Source: Clostridiales bacterium
Lineage (GTDB): Bacteria; Bacillota; Clostridia; Oscillospirales; Acutalibacteraceae
Length of the DNA stretch: 64,000 bases
Direction: 5' to 3'
NCBI GenBank assembly: GCA_019422525.1
Contig: JAHZDE010000011.1
Span: 26,353 to 90,352 of the forward strand
Made by a program: the position numbers and the translations under genes. This document shows, piece by piece, positions 16,586 to 24,055 of this stretch (its first letter is position 1; each line of letters opens with the position of its first letter). The notes below the pieces were generated by a model. The model worked only from the letters and a program-made list of their open reading frames with translations. It made no database searches and was not told the origin of the DNA.

Positions 16586-17956
16586 TTAATAGGTCTTTCT
16601 CATCCGGTAATCCGGAATCTGTATCTCCTCCCTATACTTTGTCACGGTTCTTCTGGATATTCGGATTCCATTTCTTTCAAGCTGTTCTTTCAATTTTTGA
16701 TCACTAAACGGTTTCTTTGCGTCCTCCTGTCCAATCAGTATTTTTATCCGGGCTTTAATATCATCCGCTGTTATGACCTTTGCAGACTGATCCCCGCAAA
16801 CCTCTCTGGAAAAGAAATAATCCAAAGGATACATTCCCCAACAGCAATACAGATATTTTCCTTTTACGGCGCGGCTGATGGTTGATTCATGAACTCCCAG
16901 TTTTTCTGCGGCAGTATACAGATAAAGCGGCATGAGCTGTTTTCTTCCATATAAAAAAAATTCTTTATGATACTCCACCAAGAACTTTGTCAATTCTGAC
17001 AGCGTAGAACCGCGGTGGCTTATACAGTTCTGGATCTGTTCGATCTGCCTGACTTTTTCAGCAAGATAATGCTTTACCTCTCCATTGCATTCTTTGTCAT
17101 TTACCATATTCTTGTATTCTTTGTTGATTCTGAGTTCTGGTCCATGGCCGCCATTCACCAGGATTTCAAAATAATCCTTAAATTTTATCACCGTCACATC
17201 CGGAATCGTGTATCCGAACCGTTCATGATCCGAATATCCCCTGGATGGCTTTGGGTTTAAAGATTGAATTTTTTCCTTTGCCCTTTGGATTCTTTCAACT
17301 GGCAGCTCCATGTTCCTTGCAATTACCGGCAGTTGGTTTTTCCCCAACGGCTCCAGATACTGTTCCACGATTTGTTTTTCCACAAAAAGATTCTCGCCCT
17401 CCCTCTCCAGCCTTGACAGTTGGATGAGCAGGCATTCTCTGAGACCGTTTGCACATACCCCTGCCGGGTCAAGCTGTTTGAGAATTTCCAGGCACTCTGT
17501 CACCTTCTTTTCCTTCTCTCCCAAAAAACTTGCCGTTTCTCTGATGGAATCCACAAAAAAGCCTCTGGAATCCAGGCATTTTATCAGATATTCAAAAATA
17601 CGCATCTGCTGTCTGGAAAAAGGCTGTCCAAGTAGCTGCGCTTTTATGCTGTCCTCAAGAGATTCTTCCTCCTGCCCGCCTATATTCATAATGTCATTGG
17701 CATCGGAATCTTCCTTTTCCTGACTGTAATAAATCCGGTTCTGTTCATCAAACTGATCCAGCCATTCCAGCTTTTTCAGGCGTTCCTGATCCCTATCTCT
17801 GATTGACGTTTCTTCTAGTTCGACCACAGGATTTTCTAAAGAAACCTCTTTTAAATATTCTTCCAATTCCTGCGAACTCATCCGCAGGATCTGCATTTGC
17901 TGAATCATATTCTGTGAAATCGTTTGCCTCTGCCCAATGTTTAATTCCAGCCCCAT
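16586..17956 (-). CDS. rpoN: RNA polymerase sigma-54 factor
   Basis: 456 residues. The N-terminal Gln-rich activator-contact region (QNMIQQMQILRMSSQELEEY) is followed by an acidic linker, the core-binding region and an HTH (LGVHESTISRAVKGKY). The C-terminal RpoN box SRRTVTKYREE contacts the -24 element. Start at 17956. It is probably co-transcribed with the AEC transporter gene upstream (27-bp gap) and lies next to a sigma-54 regulator and two sigma-54-type promoters. Clustering of the sigma factor with its regulon suggests a specialised or horizontally assembled unit. Confidence 0.97.
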   Translation of the reverse strand: MGLELNIGQRQTISQNMIQQMQILRMSSQELEEYLKEVSLENPVVELEETSIRDRDQERLKKLEWLDQFDEQNRIYYSQEKEDSDANDIMNIGGQEEESLEDSIKAQLLGQPFSRQQMRIFEYLIKCLDSRGFFVDSIRETASFLGEKEKKVTECLEILKQLDPAGVCANGLRECLLIQLSRLEREGENLFVEKQIVEQYLEPLGKNQLPVIARNMELPVERIQRAKEKIQSLNPKPSRGYSDHERFGYTIPDVTVIKFKDYFEILVNGGHGPELRINKEYKNMVNDKECNGEVKHYLAEKVRQIEQIQNCISHRGSTLSELTKFLVEYHKEFFLYGRKQLMPLYLYTAAEKLGVHESTISRAVKGKYLYCCWGMYPLDYFFSREVCGDQSAKVITADDIKARIKILIGQEDAKKPFSDQKLKEQLERNGIRISRRTVTKYREEIQIPDYRMRKTY

Positions 17957-17983
17957 AATATTCTCCTCTGCTGTTTTCGTTAA

Positions 17984-18925
17984 CTAAACCGGAAACAAGA
18001 TACTGCTTGTCGCAGTAACAATCGGAAGTGTTAGGATGGACAGCAAGGTCGTCAGCCCAATCATTCCCGCTGCCGCTTTACCATTCAGACCATTGCTGTC
18101 CGCCAGCACCCCCAACACCGCCGATTGTGGTGTCGCCTTACAGATAATCATCGCACAAATGCCGGCCGGCGCAAGGATTCCACGCATCGGCAGCATACAT
18201 GATAAAATAATAACCGGCCAAACAATCAGCTTGATTACAGATACCGTATAAAAACTCTTTTGGACGAAAATATCCTTCATGTCCTGATCTGCCAGCTGTA
18301 TTCCTATTATAATCATAGCCAAAGGAGTAAGCATGCCGCTAAAATCACTCAGGCACGTACTGACCTGAACTGGAACCCGAATTCCAGACAGACAAAGCGC
18401 TATTCCAATCAAAAGGGAAACCGTTACTGTGTTAAACAATTTTGAGCATAAAAAACGAACTGTTATCTTACTTCCGTCCACGGAGAGTGCTGCATGGGCA
18501 AATAAAAATATCGTATCAAATATGACCATCAGCACCGCATAGATTACAGCATCCGGACCAAGAACCGCCGTTACTAATGGAATTCCCATGAATGCCGAAT
18601 TTCCGTAGATACAAGCCATACGGTACACAGCCCGTTCTTTATCACCCTTTGTTTGGAACATCATGGATGATACCAGAATCTGAATAATCATGACAATCAT
18701 CATGACCCCCAAATTAATGGAAATCCCTCTCCAAAATGCAAATGAATGATCCAGTCCTGAAACGGACAGAACCACACTGCATGGCAATGCGATTTTTGTA
18801 CATAAAACAGTCAAAACATTTAATGACTTTGAACTGATGAGTCTTTTTTGGGCAAAAACATACCCCACCCCAACTTCAACCGTCAATATAAAAATTTGTA
18901 CTACTGTAATCCAGATATTATCCAT
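17984..18925 (-). CDS. AEC (auxin efflux carrier)-family transporter
   Basis: A 313-residue protein with about ten membrane segments. The CTKIALPCSVVLSV and YGNSAFMGIPL motifs are typical of AEC carriers, which in bacteria often move malonate, malate or other small organic acids. It lies 22 bp after a MerR-like regulator gene and 27 bp before rpoN. It is likely another carboxylate carrier of the local pathway, perhaps an exporter. Confidence 0.88.
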   Translation of the reverse strand: MDNIWITVVQIFILTVEVGVGYVFAQKRLISSKSLNVLTVLCTKIALPCSVVLSVSGLDHSFAFWRGISINLGVMMIVMIIQILVSSMMFQTKGDKERAVYRMACIYGNSAFMGIPLVTAVLGPDAVIYAVLMVIFDTIFLFAHAALSVDGSKITVRFLCSKLFNTVTVSLLIGIALCLSGIRVPVQVSTCLSDFSGMLTPLAMIIIGIQLADQDMKDIFVQKSFYTVSVIKLIVWPVIILSCMLPMRGILAPAGICAMIICKATPQSAVLGVLADSNGLNGKAAAGMIGLTTLLSILTLPIVTATSSILFPV

Positions 18926-18947
18926 TTCTCCTCAATTCCCTCCACCA

Positions 18948-19295
18948 TTATTTTGCGGATTCATTTTTCTGCTGCCAGATTAAATAGTCAATACAGTCCA
19001 ATGTCTTCTGCATTTTATGAATCTCTTCAAGAAGTTCTCCCCGTCGGCTGCGCAGGATGCGTATTCGTTCCACCTTGCCCTCCTCCCGCGAGAGTCCCAT
19101 ATACCTTTTTATTTCAGGGGCTGTAAATCCGGCATCCAGAAAAATGGAAATCAGTCCCATATCCCGGAACTGCTCTTCCTTATAATCTTTACTACCATCT
19201 TCCTGCCGAATCCCTTTTATCAAGTCAAGGGATTCATACCACTGGATTTTATCCTCCGGAATTTGAAATCTCCTGCTTATTTCCTGAATGTTCAC
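18948..19295 (-). CDS. MerR-family-like regulator
   Basis: 115 residues: an N-terminal winged helix (MNIQEISRRFQIPEDKIQWYESLDLI), then a long coiled coil near residues 75-105 as in MerR dimerisation helices. No effector-binding domain follows, so it is a short-form MerR. It begins the transcript that continues to the AEC carrier and rpoN, and probably controls it. The ligand is not evident. Confidence 0.8.
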   Translation of the reverse strand: MNIQEISRRFQIPEDKIQWYESLDLIKGIRQEDGSKDYKEEQFRDMGLISIFLDAGFTAPEIKRYMGLSREEGKVERIRILRSRRGELLEEIHKMQKTLDCIDYLIWQQKNESAK

Positions 19296-19341
19296 GAATT
19301 TTTCTGGCCTCCTTTGTCAACTGCATGTTTTATCGCAAATC

Positions 19342-19396
19342 AAAAAAACTATTCATGTGTGGATGAAGTCCTGTTTTCCACTTACATGAATAGTTT
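19342..19396 (-). terminator. Rho-independent terminator of the LysR-family gene
   Basis: AAACTATTCATGT (19346-19358) pairs with ACATGAATAGTTT (19384-19396), extended by an inner TGGA/TCCA pairing. The minus strand then runs into T7. It ends transcripts from 20319 and insulates the MerR-like gene. Confidence 0.85.
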
Positions 19397-19446
19397 ATCT
19401 GTTTTCTTATTCTATGTCCAATGCGTATAATTTATATAAATATATG

Positions 19447-20319
19447 TTATTTTAGCATACTTTTGAAATGCTCCAGAAACTTCCCTGCTGCTCTGGTAAC
19501 CGGCTGATATTTCTTCCATGCAAACACCGATGTCATGGACAATTCCGGATACAGGGGGATGAATATAAATTCCGTTCCCTCCATCAAATCAATGGAACCT
19601 TCAATCGTCAGGAAACATACGGTTTCATTGTTAATCAGCATGGTACCATTGGTAATCACATTGCAGGTCGCAAATGTAGTCAGACTGGAGAAGTCCTCTC
19701 CCAGCCAGCTTTCTATTTCTTTCCGGACAGAGTTCCTCTGGGGCGTCACCAGAGGAACTCCTGCCAAATCCTCCTTTGTGATAAACTCTTTGCCTGCCAG
19801 CCGGTTATCCCTGCGCATAAAAATGCCCCAGCGTTCCCGCTCCTTCATGCGGATATAATCATACCGTTCAATATCGACCGGCTCCATTAAAAGTCCAAAA
19901 TCCAGCAGTCCCTTATCCAGCCGCATCTTAATGTGCTCAGCATTATTTGTATAGATTTCAAACTGGACATTGGGATATAGCCTGTTGAAATCAAGCATGG
20001 CTTCGGCCAAGGGACCAGAGGATTTCAGCGCGCCGCTTCCTATGGAAATCACACCGCCCAGCTCCGACCGCTCGCTAAATTCTCCTTCGATTTTATCAAT
20101 CAGTTCCACTGCTTCCTCCGCTCTCCTGCGGAGAATCACACCCGCATCCGTAAGCACCAGGCGCTTTCCCCTGACAAAAAGCTGTGTCCCCAGTTCTTCT
20201 TCAAGCTGCGCCATATGACGACTGAGTGCCGGCTGCGTGATATGCAGCACTTCGGCTGCCCGTGATATATTTTCTTCCCGTACCACGGCCAGAAAATACC
20301 GGAATATACGAATTTCCAT
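19447..20319 (-). CDS. LysR-family transcriptional regulator
   Basis: About 290 residues. The N-terminal winged HTH (MEIRIFRYFLAVVREENISRAAEVLHITQPALSRH) is textbook LysR, followed by a two-lobed ligand-binding domain. I favour the ATG at 20319 because family members begin there; the longer frame to 20343 adds eight atypical residues. Its own terminator lies downstream. It is the last clearly chromosomal gene before the mobile element. No obvious divergent target is next to it, because the ICE begins there; its natural partner may have been displaced. Confidence 0.92.
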   Translation of the reverse strand: MEIRIFRYFLAVVREENISRAAEVLHITQPALSRHMAQLEEELGTQLFVRGKRLVLTDAGVILRRRAEEAVELIDKIEGEFSERSELGGVISIGSGALKSSGPLAEAMLDFNRLYPNVQFEIYTNNAEHIKMRLDKGLLDFGLLMEPVDIERYDYIRMKERERWGIFMRRDNRLAGKEFITKEDLAGVPLVTPQRNSVRKEIESWLGEDFSSLTTFATCNVITNGTMLINNETVCFLTIEGSIDLMEGTEFIFIPLYPELSMTSVFAWKKYQPVTRAAGKFLEHFKSMLK

Positions 20320-20517
20320 TGTGTGCACTACCCCATTTTTCATTATTCTGCCTGCTGGTGATATACTAAGATTTTAAGTGAATGCAAGCAGTCAGTCAAC
20401 TAGAAAATGGAATTGCGTTTCATTGTAAAATCTGCTTTATTCGTATTTTTTGAGAACTGTCTATACGTTCCTCTTTCAACTCCCGAACTGTACAATGGTG
20501 TTGGAGGTGAACAGCCA

Positions 20518-20844
20518 GTGGAAAAACTTGATTTATCCTATATGGGGTCTATATTCAAAGAGGCTCGGCTTGCGGGGAACATGACGCAGGAGGAGCTTGC
20601 GGAACAAGTAGGAAAAACAGCCCGCTACATACAGGCAATTGAAAACGAGGAGCGGAGCGTCAGCATAGACACACTGATTCGGTTGGTCCGGGCGCTGGGA
20701 ATCTCGGCGGATACTGTCGCCTACCCAGACCGTGAAATGGACAACGGAGAAACAGAACAACTGATCCGCTGCATCCGTTTGCTGACCATCAGGGACAGAA
20801 AGGTGCTGCTGGCCAGCGCCAAGCAGATGTTGGAAACAGAATAA
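20518..20844 (+). CDS. XRE-family HTH regulator at the left side of the ICE
   Basis: About 108 residues. The HTH spans about 10-65 (EARLAGNMTQEELAEQVGK...RYIQAIENEERSVSIDTLIRLVRALGIS). I chose the GTG at 20518 because GGAGGTGA lies 8 bases upstream; the longer frame from 20407 has no such site and a non-family N-terminus. It resembles the XRE genes at 31295 and 61893 in length and layout. It probably controls element gene expression. A strong terminator follows. Confidence 0.85.
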   Translation: MEKLDLSYMGSIFKEARLAGNMTQEELAEQVGKTARYIQAIENEERSVSIDTLIRLVRALGISADTVAYPDREMDNGETEQLIRCIRLLTIRDRKVLLASAKQMLETE

Positions 20845-20846
20845 TG

Positions 20847-20881
20847 GGAACTGCCCCTTGCGGGTGGTTCCTTTTTCTTTT
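20847..20881 (+). terminator. Rho-independent terminator after the XRE gene
   Basis: GGAACTGCCC pairs with GGGTGGTTCC (two G-T pairs) around CTTGC, followed by a T-rich tail. It lies directly after the stop codon. Confidence 0.85.
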
Positions 20882-20919
20882 TCTGCTGTTAAAGATTTCT
20901 TCAAGTGATCCCTTCCCTG

Positions 20920-20992
20920 CATACGCCACATTGACGCATTCCATACGCCACCCAAAGGGCAGACTTGCCCCTTGGCGGCGTATTTGCGTATT
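20920..20992. repeat. Iterated CATACGCCAC repeats with nested hairpin
   Basis: CATACGCCAC occurs at 20920-20929 and 20942-20951. Inverted GGCGTAT (20977-20983) and GCGTAT (20986-20991) copies follow. Between them AAAGGGCA and TGCCCCTT form a hairpin. It sits next to the small HTH gene, so it could be an operator, a replication-type iteron set or a transfer-origin element. Confidence 0.5.
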
Positions 20993-20996
20993 AAGG

Positions 20997-21263
20997 CTAT
21001 ACTTTCTTCAGTGTGTAGAGCAGACTGCTTCTGCCGCCGTTCTCGCGCCAACGCTGCTCCTTCTCCAGCAGACCTGCCTGTATTAAATCCGCAATGGCAC
21101 GCTCCACCGTTCTGCGGGAAAGCTGCAGCTCTCTCGCAATCGTTCCGATGGACGGATAGCACTGTCCATCCTTATTACAGTGGTCTTTCAGATACATATA
21201 CACAGTCTTAGCCCGGTGCGGCAGATCCTCAGCGTAGATCGCGGAAAAGTATCCCATAGGCAC
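20997..21263 (-). CDS. Small winged-helix (HTH_36-like) protein
   Basis: 88 residues, dominated by a winged HTH (CYPSIGTIARELQLSRRTVERAIADLIQAGLL). This resembles the DNA-binding domain of replication initiators and helix-turn-helix domain proteins of mobile elements. It is the last minus-strand gene of the transfer region, just downstream of the coupling protein. It is too short to be a full initiator and probably acts as a DNA-binding accessory or regulator near the repeat cluster at 20920-20992. Confidence 0.78.
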   Translation of the reverse strand: MPMGYFSAIYAEDLPHRAKTVYMYLKDHCNKDGQCYPSIGTIARELQLSRRTVERAIADLIQAGLLEKEQRWRENGGRSSLLYTLKKV

Positions 21264-21271
21264 ACACCCCC

Positions 21272-23089
21272 CTAATCTGTCCGGAGAGGCATCCTGCGTG
21301 GCAGGGCGCGATGTTCTTTCTGTCCTGTTGCAGGTGCATGGAACTGTCCTCCGGATTTAGAAACAGATTCTGGCGGGAGCGGCGGTTCGTCCACTTCATT
21401 CTCGTCACAATCATCCCTGCGGCGCATGATTTCCTGTTCCAGCTCGAAGCGGTCGGCATAAGCCACCGATCTTGCGGCCTGTTCTTCCACCTCGTAGGCG
21501 CCGCCAAACGTAATGCCCCATTTCAGAAACAGCGGCAACCTTGTCTGCATCGGGCAGCATCCTGTTTTTGCTAGAATGAAGTGGCCCTTTGGCAGTGTTT
21601 TCAATTCGTCCGGCGTCATCAGCGGCCGGCTCATCATCTGCAGGCTCTGGCTGGGATCGTTCTTTCCTCTGGAAATGGAGCCGCTCATCACTGTCCGGTT
21701 GCCCAGGGCCTTGGAGAGAATGTCAGCACTTTCCGAGTTGGGTGCAAAACCGCCGAACAGAATATCCTGACAGTTGTCAATGATGATGCTGGAACCTTCT
21801 TTTCCATAGTTCTTCTGAAGCTGTGCAAAACTTTGGATAATCGGCACCATACTGATCCGGCGGGAACGTCCGGCGGAGAACATCATCTCCATCGACTCAA
21901 TTTTCGGTATCGTTCCGATTTCATCCGCAAACACCATGACGCGGTTCGGCAGCTTCCCTCCATGCTCATCGGCGATGGTCAACATCTCCCGATAGAGCTG
22001 CTGCAGGAACAGGGATACCATGAAATATTTGGTGTTATCTTCTTCTGGCAGCACAATGAAGATGGCCGACTTGCTGGTACAGAAGGTTTCTGTATCCAGT
22101 GCGCTGTCGAAACACAGGATCTGCTCCATCTCAGAATCCAAGAACGCATTCAATCGGGACATGGCGGTGGAAAGAACAGAAGCCATCGCCTGATCGGCGG
22201 AGTTCAGCGCCGCACCGGCAAACCATTTGGCCTTGTGGGTGGGCGGCAGCTTATCCATCAGAAGCTGGAACAGGCTGCGATTCTTCACTGGCGAAGGAGC
22301 CAGCAGGTCTTGGATCAGCTTGAATACGGAAATAATGTGCCGTTTCTCCGGAGGACAATATTCCGCAATCAGCAGGATGACCGAAGCCAGCAGACCCTCG
22401 GCGGCATCGTAGAAAAATGCATTTTGTCCATAGCTGCTGGCCTCGGCTCCGTCAGAGCAGATGATAGTTTTGGCGGTGATCTTCGCATACTTTTCCGCTT
22501 TTGCCTTGGCGGTCAGATTCTCCGGGTGTGCCAGATACTCATCCATATATTTGTTGACCAGAGTCAGAATGTTATCCCCATCGGAACGGGTGGGGTTTCG
22601 CAGATCCAGCACGGAAATTTTATAGCCGTAGCAGTCTTTGGCAATTCCGGCGTAGTTGCGGAACAGGTCGCCCTTGGTGTCGGTGCAGAGCCAGCTCATG
22701 CCGGAGGCACAGGCATACTCGATGTTGGGATATAAAAAGTTGGCGGTCTTGCCGACACCCGCCGCGCCAATCATCAGGCAGTGGATATCACCGCTGTCCA
22801 CCAGTGCGATGACTGCCATGCCATGCTTCTTGCAGCCGACCACCAGCCCCTGCTCTCTTGGCAGTGCTTCGCCCCGCCGCCAGCGTTCCGGTTCGTAGGG
22901 AACTGCAGCGTAGGTATCTTTGATTTCTTTCTCAGTGGCGAACCGCGCTGTGCCATGCTGACCGTCGCCCACGGTCTTGGACTTGATCCCGTTTAGGGTG
23001 TAGTAATGTGCCAGCAGGGAAAGCCCGCCGATGACGGCGAACATCCCAAGACCGACGCATATCAATAAAACGATTTGATGTGTCTGCAT
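21272..23089 (-). CDS. VirD4/TraG-family type IV coupling protein
   Basis: 605 residues. Two N-terminal membrane segments are followed by a RecA-like ATPase with Walker A IGAAGVGKTANFLYPN near residue 100 and a Walker B-like RVMVFADEIGTIP near 365. It recruits the relaxase-DNA complex to the mating channel at the membrane. Start at 23089 after GGGAGGGAG. It lies directly downstream of the TOPRIM and relaxase genes, the usual DNA-processing cluster. Confidence 0.95.
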   Translation of the reverse strand: MQTHQIVLLICVGLGMFAVIGGLSLLAHYYTLNGIKSKTVGDGQHGTARFATEKEIKDTYAAVPYEPERWRRGEALPREQGLVVGCKKHGMAVIALVDSGDIHCLMIGAAGVGKTANFLYPNIEYACASGMSWLCTDTKGDLFRNYAGIAKDCYGYKISVLDLRNPTRSDGDNILTLVNKYMDEYLAHPENLTAKAKAEKYAKITAKTIICSDGAEASSYGQNAFFYDAAEGLLASVILLIAEYCPPEKRHIISVFKLIQDLLAPSPVKNRSLFQLLMDKLPPTHKAKWFAGAALNSADQAMASVLSTAMSRLNAFLDSEMEQILCFDSALDTETFCTSKSAIFIVLPEEDNTKYFMVSLFLQQLYREMLTIADEHGGKLPNRVMVFADEIGTIPKIESMEMMFSAGRSRRISMVPIIQSFAQLQKNYGKEGSSIIIDNCQDILFGGFAPNSESADILSKALGNRTVMSGSISRGKNDPSQSLQMMSRPLMTPDELKTLPKGHFILAKTGCCPMQTRLPLFLKWGITFGGAYEVEEQAARSVAYADRFELEQEIMRRRDDCDENEVDEPPLPPESVSKSGGQFHAPATGQKEHRALPRRMPLRTD

Positions 23090-23102
23090 TTTCTCCCTCC
23101 CT

Positions 23103-24041
23103 TCAGACCATTTGCATTGTCCGATGCGGTTCTTTCTCAGGCACGACCATCTGCCCCTGCCGTACCTGCAAATCCTCGTTCCAGTCCTTTTGCTGCGAAA
23201 AGAGCGAGAACACGTTTCCGTATCCCCGCTCTGTCAAAATTCCTTTGATTCGTTCTCTTGCCTGAATGCCTGCCTTGTCGTTATCAAGACAAAGGCCAAT
23301 CTTCTGTACCTGCGGATTATCAACTAAGAGTTGAAGCAGAGCGCGTTCCGACACACCACAGAGAGATACATAGCTGTGTTGCTGCCAGTCCCTCTGGTAC
23401 AGAGAGATAAATGACAGCAGATCAATGGGTGCTTCAAACACATAGACCGTATCACTCTTTCCAGTGAAGTGAAAGCTGTACCGGGGATCGCAGCCGTCCA
23501 CATTTCCCTTGAACGGTTCTCCCTGGGTGTACGTTCCCCGCTTATGCGCGTGGCGGGCAACACCGTTTGAATCAATGCCCACGAACACGGCGTTGTGATA
23601 CTGTGCATCCTCATAGATCAGCTTTGCTCTGGTAAACACTGAAACCACATCCCGGTCAAGGCAGCGCGTTTTGGTCAGGTATGCAAACACCCGGCGCATA
23701 TCCCGATTCGCCTCTGGCAGCGCGAATGGTTTCGGCGGCTCCGGCCTGCGCTGCTCACTGGGGCGATATGCCTGTCCCTGTTCGCCGTTCAACAACATCG
23801 TCACGGCATCCGGGAAGCTCCTGCCGTAGAACATCTGCACAAAGTCAATGGCAAGACCGCCTTTCTCACTGGCATGATCGTACCACTCATTTCCCCTTAC
23901 CGTGATGCTGTGGTCGCTGGCCAGCCGCTTCTCTCTGCCGGAGCGGAGCAGCTTTTCTCCCTGCCGCACAAGAAAATCTTCCAGATCCACGGCATTGGCC
24001 CGCTGTTTCTGATCGTCTGTAAAATAAACATATCCAGACAT
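23103..24041 (-). CDS. DUF3991/TOPRIM-domain protein (primase-like)
   Basis: About 312 residues. The N-terminal part (WYDHASEKGGLAIDFVQ) resembles the zinc-finger-like DUF3991 region of plasmid primases. A C-terminal TOPRIM fold shows VYVFEAPIDLLSF and the acidic LCLDNDKAG motif. Such proteins probably prime or process transferred DNA. I chose the ATG at 24041 because ACAGGAGGTG precedes it. It is positioned between relaxase and coupling protein genes. Confidence 0.88.
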   Translation of the reverse strand: MSGYVYFTDDQKQRANAVDLEDFLVRQGEKLLRSGREKRLASDHSITVRGNEWYDHASEKGGLAIDFVQMFYGRSFPDAVTMLLNGEQGQAYRPSEQRRPEPPKPFALPEANRDMRRVFAYLTKTRCLDRDVVSVFTRAKLIYEDAQYHNAVFVGIDSNGVARHAHKRGTYTQGEPFKGNVDGCDPRYSFHFTGKSDTVYVFEAPIDLLSFISLYQRDWQQHSYVSLCGVSERALLQLLVDNPQVQKIGLCLDNDKAGIQARERIKGILTERGYGNVFSLFSQQKDWNEDLQVRQGQMVVPEKEPHRTMQMV

Positions 24042-24055
24042 GAAAACACCTCCTG

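Noticed and set aside
20340..20517. Exact left attachment site of the ICE
   Set aside because: No clear repeat shared with the 58.2-58.36 kb or 60.0-60.1 kb repeats could be found, so I did not assign an att site.
21581..22735. A 384-codon plus-strand ORF
   Set aside because: It is an antisense shadow of the VirD4 coupling protein; composition is rich in Gln, His and Arg and no family motif appears.
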